Assembly (NCBI GenBank): GCA_001468855.1
Contig: LDIV01000001.1
Span: 75,020 to 84,915 of the forward strand
Origin: a candidate division TM6 bacterium UASB124
Lineage (GTDB): Bacteria; Dependentiae; Babeliae; Babeliales; RVW-14
DNA length: 9,896 nt
Direction of reading: 5' to 3'
Shown: in pieces, positions 6,525-9,896 of the stretch
Position numbering within the stretch: position 1 is the stretch's first letter
Layout: each line of letters starts with the position of its first letter
Made by a program: the position numbers and the translations under genes
Notes under the pieces: generated by a model
What the model was told of the DNA's origin: nothing
What the model saw: the letters and a program-made list of their open reading frames with translations, nothing else
Database searches by the model: none

Positions 6525-7820
6525 ATGGTTTTTACATCACCAACAAATTTCACGTTATTTAAACAACGTCGTAAAAGATTGATAGAAGAAATTAAAGCAC
6601 ATTATCAAGGATCCAAAGGTATAGTGCTTCTTGGCGCCGGTTTTGAATCAGATCGTTATGCATTTCGGCAGGAAAGTTCATTCTATTATTTGACCGGCAT
6701 TCTAGAGCCTGCAGTTATGTTATGTGTATATCTTGATGGGCCGGAAATATTATATGTCCCGCAATTCGCAACTCCTCGTTCTTTGTGGACGCATGTAACG
6801 GTAGAAGGACCGGGTGACCAATCCAAGGCCGGTGTTGATGAAGTTCGCTATCTTGGTAAAAAGATTCCAGGATATTCTTGTCGGTCAACTTTTATGCGTG
6901 ATACATATCAAACAATTATGGATGATATTCAAGCATATGTGGTTGGCAATCAAGCAAAAGTGTATACATTGCTTGATATTACACGAGAGGGATATCAGCC
7001 TCATATCAACATTTATGATAATTTTATGTCATTGATTCCTGAGCTATGTACATCAACTATTGATGTATCTCCTCTTGTCCATGAAATGCGTCGTATTAAA
7101 GATGAGTATGAAATTGATATGATGTACAAGGCTATTCAGCTTACCAATATGGCGCATACCGCTGCAGCCTCTTTAATTGAACCGGGAATTTGTGAGTATG
7201 AACTGCAAGCAGCAGTAGAATCTGTATTTACGCAGGTAGCAGGAGCATGCCCGGCATTTCCGTCAATCGTTGCAACCGGGAAAAATGCGACAATATTGCA
7301 CTATACACAGCGTGACGCACAACTTAAGGCGGATGATTTGGTTGTGATTGATATTGGTGCAGAATACGGTTTGTATGCTGCCGATTTGACCAGAACCTAC
7401 CCGGTAAGTAAAAAATTTACGCCACGGCAGAGAGAAATTTATCAACTTGTTCTTGATACCCAAGCATATGTAGAATCAATAGCCAAACCGGGCATGTATC
7501 TTAAAAATAACACGTATCCAGAAAATTCACTGCATCATTTGGCTGTTAAATTTTTAGAATCTAAGGGAATGGCGCAGTATTTGTATCACGGCATTGGTCA
7601 TTATGTAGGTCTTGATGTTCATGATGTTGGCGACTTATCATTGCCGATTGATGTTGGTGAAGTTTTCACTATTGAACCGGGGTTGTATATTCCACAAGAA
7701 AATATTGGCGTGCGTATTGAAGACAACTATGTTATGGCCGATGACGGTATTGTATGTTTAAGCTATGAGTTGCCTAAACAGCTCGCAGAGACCGAAAAAT
7801 TGGTTGCAGCACGACTTTAG
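6525..7820 (+). CDS. pepP: Xaa-Pro aminopeptidase (aminopeptidase P, M24B)
   Basis: This 431-residue protein is close to E. coli PepP (441). It removes the N-terminal residue from peptides with proline in second position. An N-terminal creatinase-like domain (about 1-180) is followed by the pita-bread catalytic domain. All five metal ligands of the two-metal site are present: D276 (VVIDIGAEY), D287 (ADLTRTYP), H359 (HGIGHYVGLDVHD), E384 (FTIEPGLYIP) and E399 (GVRIEDNY). The conserved His259 (ILHY) and His366 are also there. There is no signal peptide, so it should be cytoplasmic. AAAGGGAG precedes the ATG by 3 bases, a strong though tight ribosome site. It lies 23 bases after lptD, apparently the last gene of the run. 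The bidirectional terminator is about 80 bases downstream. M24B versus prolidase is decided by the N-terminal domain and the HGIGHYVG pattern. Confidence 0.93.
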   Translation: MVFTSPTNFTLFKQRRKRLIEEIKAHYQGSKGIVLLGAGFESDRYAFRQESSFYYLTGILEPAVMLCVYLDGPEILYVPQFATPRSLWTHVTVEGPGDQSKAGVDEVRYLGKKIPGYSCRSTFMRDTYQTIMDDIQAYVVGNQAKVYTLLDITREGYQPHINIYDNFMSLIPELCTSTIDVSPLVHEMRRIKDEYEIDMMYKAIQLTNMAHTAAASLIEPGICEYELQAAVESVFTQVAGACPAFPSIVATGKNATILHYTQRDAQLKADDLVVIDIGAEYGLYAADLTRTYPVSKKFTPRQREIYQLVLDTQAYVESIAKPGMYLKNNTYPENSLHHLAVKFLESKGMAQYLYHGIGHYVGLDVHDVGDLSLPIDVGEVFTIEPGLYIPQENIGVRIEDNYVMADDGIVCLSYELPKQLAETEKLVAARL

Positions 7821-7898
7821 GCGTATGGACAGTCAGGCTATAAGAGAATCTTGTTAATGTTAGATAAAGTCGCATAGGGCTTGTAAGTCTTTAAACTC

Positions 7899-7928
7899 AA
7901 AAGCCACCCTCGATACAAGGGGGCTTTT
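7899..7928. terminator. Bidirectional hairpin terminator between convergent genes
   Basis: AAAAGCC (7899-7905) pairs with GGCTTTT (7922-7928), and CCCT (7907-7910) with AGGG (7918-7921), giving an 11-bp stem with one bulged A and a 7-base loop. Each strand ends the stem in TTTT, and neither continues into a long T-run. It sits between the end of pepP and the end of the convergent gene at 7993, so it can serve both. The rest of 7821-7992 shows no gene. Confidence 0.7.
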
Positions 7929-7992
7929 GGTTCAATAAAATTTTGATTTTTATATGGTTATATTGTCATATTCTAAGGGAGATGGCTCTTGT

Positions 7993-9588
7993 TTATTTTT
8001 TATCGTCAGAGTCAGGTCCTTTACTACACAGTTTAATGTATCCAGTATTGAATAATTCTTCTAACGGTACAAAATTTTGGGTTTTAAGCGATATTCCTGT
8101 TTCATATAAGTATTTGACTAAAAAAGGTACCGTGTATTTTCTTTGAATAAGTTTTTTGCTCTCTAAACGCTGAGTATGGGGGGTATAATCTATTGATTGA
8201 TGTGTTTTAGAATCAACAGTTTTGAGCGGTAAGGCCTGAGCGATACGATTAAGACATTGGTGCTCTTGCGGAGTAAGTTTATTAAGTTGGGTACGTTGAG
8301 CGGTAGTAGCTTTTATTATAGGTTTTGTAGCGTGGGTAGTGGTTCTTTGGGCTTGTAAGGTTGTTGTTTTTACAGCGTTGAGACCTTTAAGTAACTGCTG
8401 GATTTCAACCGGTGCTGCATAGCTTCCATTTTTTTTAACAAGACCCTTTTTATATAGCGCCTTGCAATGTAATTTGACACTTGTTGGGTTCTGGCGATGA
8501 ACAAGAAGGCCAAGGCTTACTCTTTCTAGATCGTTAAGGTCCGTGAGCTTTTGGTATGTTGCTTTTATGAGATTTTCATCAACATGTAGATACGTAACGG
8601 CTTTGAGCGCACGGTCGGTAAATTGCCAACGCGGTTTTTCTTTATTGCTTTCACTTGACTCTATTAATTGATTTTTTTTCCCATCGCTTTCAGATTGAAT
8701 AAGCTGTCGTGATTTGAGCATATCAAGCGTTGCGGGCATATCAGCTGCTTTACTGATCTGTTGATTTTTTGTGTCGACCGTTGAAGACGAAGAAGATGTA
8801 GGTGCTGTTCTTGGTGAGCCTAGTTGTTGTGGTTTGGGCTCTATATCTTTGGCATCCGGAATTATCGAAAGCATCATATATTTGGTTACAGGAAACAAAT
8901 TAAATTTTTCGTCGCAAAGATTCTTTTCCAGACAATACTGTTTAAGTGCTGATGGAATACTCGGTAAAAAATCATAAGGGTTTTGTAATTTGGCGACCCT
9001 ATTTTCCATGTTGATCCAAATGCGAAGTTGTTTTGCAAGTTGATGGTTTTGTGGTGTAAATAGTGCGGCTATTGCTGCATGAATTCTTTCAAGCTCGCCT
9101 TTTTTAAGGCTTACAAAACAATCGAATTTTGCAAAGTACCAATTTTCATATTGGTTTTTATTATCAGAAGATTGAAAACTTGATGATGATTGATTGCTTA
9201 CTGCTTCATCAAGATCAGAAAGCTTTTGATCATTGGTTTTGGCGCTTGATGTTGATGTGTCTGATTCTTCTTTTTCGTCGGAGTTTGTTACTGAATCATC
9301 AGAAGAATTGTTATCTGAATTTGCACCAAGTGTGAAATCTTCTTCATCAATAGTACTAAGTAGTTTATCGCTTGTTGTTGATATGGAAGAATTAGCCAAT
9401 GATTGTGCTGCTGTTGTAGGGGTTGAAACTACATTGCTAGATTCTTCTTTCTGTTGCAGTTGAGGTGCAAGGAGCTGATCTTTTTGCTCTAGGGGTGATG
9501 TTTCCGGTAATTTATCCATGGCAAAAACAGTAGCACCAGCAAGGAGGCTTACGCTAGTAAGAGATAAGAAGATATTTTTAATAAACAT
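7993..9588 (-). CDS. Exported Ser-rich protein with degenerate internal repeats, family unknown
   Basis: I do not recognise this 531-residue protein. It begins with a clear signal peptide (MFIKN, a hydrophobic stretch to about 20, likely cut after VFA at 21-23), so it should leave the cytoplasm. Residues 24-145 are a low-complexity Ser/Asp/Glu/Asn/Thr-rich linker with no Cys. Three helical-looking segments follow (about 155-245, 320-402, 435-500), separated by polar linkers (250-285 with a run of five Ser, and 405-435 rich in Thr). A short pattern L-x-x-[KR]-x-L-[IVC] recurs at 219, 291, 378 and 475; at three sites a Pro-Val or Pro-Phe follows about nine residues on. The last two look like winged-helix ends (LYKKGLVKK and LESKKLIQRK). 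No membrane helix lies beyond the signal. GAGG sits 8 bases before the ATG. It could be a periplasmic, surface or host-directed protein. The terminator at 7899-7928 is shared with pepP. Confidence 0.85.
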   Translation of the reverse strand: MFIKNIFLSLTSVSLLAGATVFAMDKLPETSPLEQKDQLLAPQLQQKEESSNVVSTPTTAAQSLANSSISTTSDKLLSTIDEEDFTLGANSDNNSSDDSVTNSDEKEESDTSTSSAKTNDQKLSDLDEAVSNQSSSSFQSSDNKNQYENWYFAKFDCFVSLKKGELERIHAAIAALFTPQNHQLAKQLRIWINMENRVAKLQNPYDFLPSIPSALKQYCLEKNLCDEKFNLFPVTKYMMLSIIPDAKDIEPKPQQLGSPRTAPTSSSSSTVDTKNQQISKAADMPATLDMLKSRQLIQSESDGKKNQLIESSESNKEKPRWQFTDRALKAVTYLHVDENLIKATYQKLTDLNDLERVSLGLLVHRQNPTSVKLHCKALYKKGLVKKNGSYAAPVEIQQLLKGLNAVKTTTLQAQRTTTHATKPIIKATTAQRTQLNKLTPQEHQCLNRIAQALPLKTVDSKTHQSIDYTPHTQRLESKKLIQRKYTVPFLVKYLYETGISLKTQNFVPLEELFNTGYIKLCSKGPDSDDKK

Positions 9589-9677
9589 AATTATAACCTC
9601 ACATTTCTAACTTTAATGGTTTTTAAACTTAATAATTACAGCTTAGCAATTATGTTTATTTTTGCAAAGATCACCTT

Positions 9678-9695
9678 AAAAACGCTTAAAAGCGT
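9678..9695 (-). terminator. Small hairpin plus T-run, possible attenuator or terminator
   Basis: On the minus strand ACGCT (9695-9691) pairs with AGCGT (9686-9682) around a 4-base loop and runs into TTTTT. The stem is only 5 bp, so it is weak. It lies about 90 bases upstream of the start codon of the exported-protein gene. It may therefore end a transcript from the right or act within that gene's own leader. Confidence 0.3.
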
Positions 9696-9763
9696 AAATT
9701 TATCATTTTTTTGCTCAATAATTTTTCCAAAATTGAAATTTTTGTTATTTTTAGAGCTTTTTA

Positions 9764-9795
9764 ATTGTTAGTTAACGTGAGTTCGGAGTTGTCAA
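9764..9795 (-). promoter_or_regulatory. Candidate promoter of the exported-protein gene
   Basis: A perfect TTGACA -35 hexamer lies on the minus strand at 9795-9790. The best -10 matches downstream (ACTAAC at 17-base spacing, or AACAAT at 20) are weak. If used, it would give a leader of about 170 bases containing the hairpin at 9678-9695. Closer AT-rich hexamers, such as CATAAT, could be alternative -10 elements. Confidence 0.25.
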
Positions 9796-9896
9796 AAACA
9801 AGCAATAAGACTATCTGATCGCAGATTAGATTTGATCGATGGTTTTTTTTCACGAAATGAATAAGCAACAAGACCTGCAATTAGGTTTACAAAAAA

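Larger units (their letters stand above)
9589..9896. other. AT-rich upstream region of the exported-protein gene
   Basis: This gene-free stretch of 308 bases runs to the window edge. I see no reading frame or RNA gene. It contains the ribosome site and leader of the minus-strand gene, a small hairpin with a T-run (9678-9695), a TTGACA element (9790-9795, minus strand) and a 5-bp hairpin ATCTG-ATCG-CAGAT at 9813-9826. The interval 9640-9780 is very AT-rich, as expected for a promoter region. Confidence 0.6.

Noticed and set aside
7880..7925. CCCT-CGATACA-AGGG looked like a tRNA T-arm.
   Set aside because: The stem is only 4 bp, the loop lacks the TTC start, and no acceptor or anticodon arm can be formed. 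It is the inner part of the terminator hairpin.
9233..9463. Plus-strand frame rich in Ser, Leu and Val opposite the exported-protein linker.
   Set aside because: Its composition mirrors the low-complexity Ser/Asp codons on the other strand. No start signal or family pattern.
8750..9470. Repeated short GA/TC-rich and GATGAT-like stretches considered as a DNA repeat array.
   Set aside because: They are irregular and follow the codons for Ser, Asp and Glu runs in the exported protein. No fixed unit or spacer as in CRISPR or tandem repeats.

Overview
This window looks like chromosomal DNA of an AT-rich bacterium with a two-membrane (Gram-negative type) envelope. The evidence is a YidC with a large periplasmic domain, a BamD-like outer-membrane lipoprotein and an LptD-type outer-membrane protein. 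The proteins are clearly bacterial but quite divergent from the Escherichia coli versions. The low GC content, divergence and a Ser-rich secreted protein of no recognised family would suit a host-associated lineage such as the Dependentiae (TM6). That placement is inference and was not tested by any search.

Layout. Positions 1-390 hold no gene but contain inverted repeats, a possible pseudoknot and a good minus-strand terminator. Positions 391-1536 hold a minus-strand pair: bamD, then yraN 6 bases later, ending at the 281-335 terminator. Positions 1537-1745 are a divergent control region with two palindromes. One of them (GAAC-N4-GTTC) sits inside the candidate promoter of the rightward genes. 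Positions 1746-7820 hold four plus-strand genes, yidC, recR, lptD and pepP, with gaps of 6, 127 and 23 bases. They probably form one operon or two overlapping ones. A bidirectional hairpin terminator at 7899-7928 separates them from a convergent minus-strand gene (7993-9588). That gene encodes a 531-residue exported protein with a Ser/Asp/Glu-rich linker and several copies of a degenerate helix-turn motif. Positions 9589-9896 are an AT-rich upstream region for that gene.

How the genes fit together. YidC inserts inner-membrane proteins. BamD belongs to the machine that folds outer-membrane barrels. LptD is itself a Bam client and puts lipopolysaccharide into the outer leaflet. The window is therefore mainly an envelope-assembly locus, with DNA-processing genes (recR, yraN) and a housekeeping peptidase (pepP) interleaved. 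I see no CRISPR array, tRNA, rRNA, transposon or defence system. The least explained items are the secreted repeat protein, the structured DNA at the left end, and the SOS-box-like palindrome ahead of yidC-recR.
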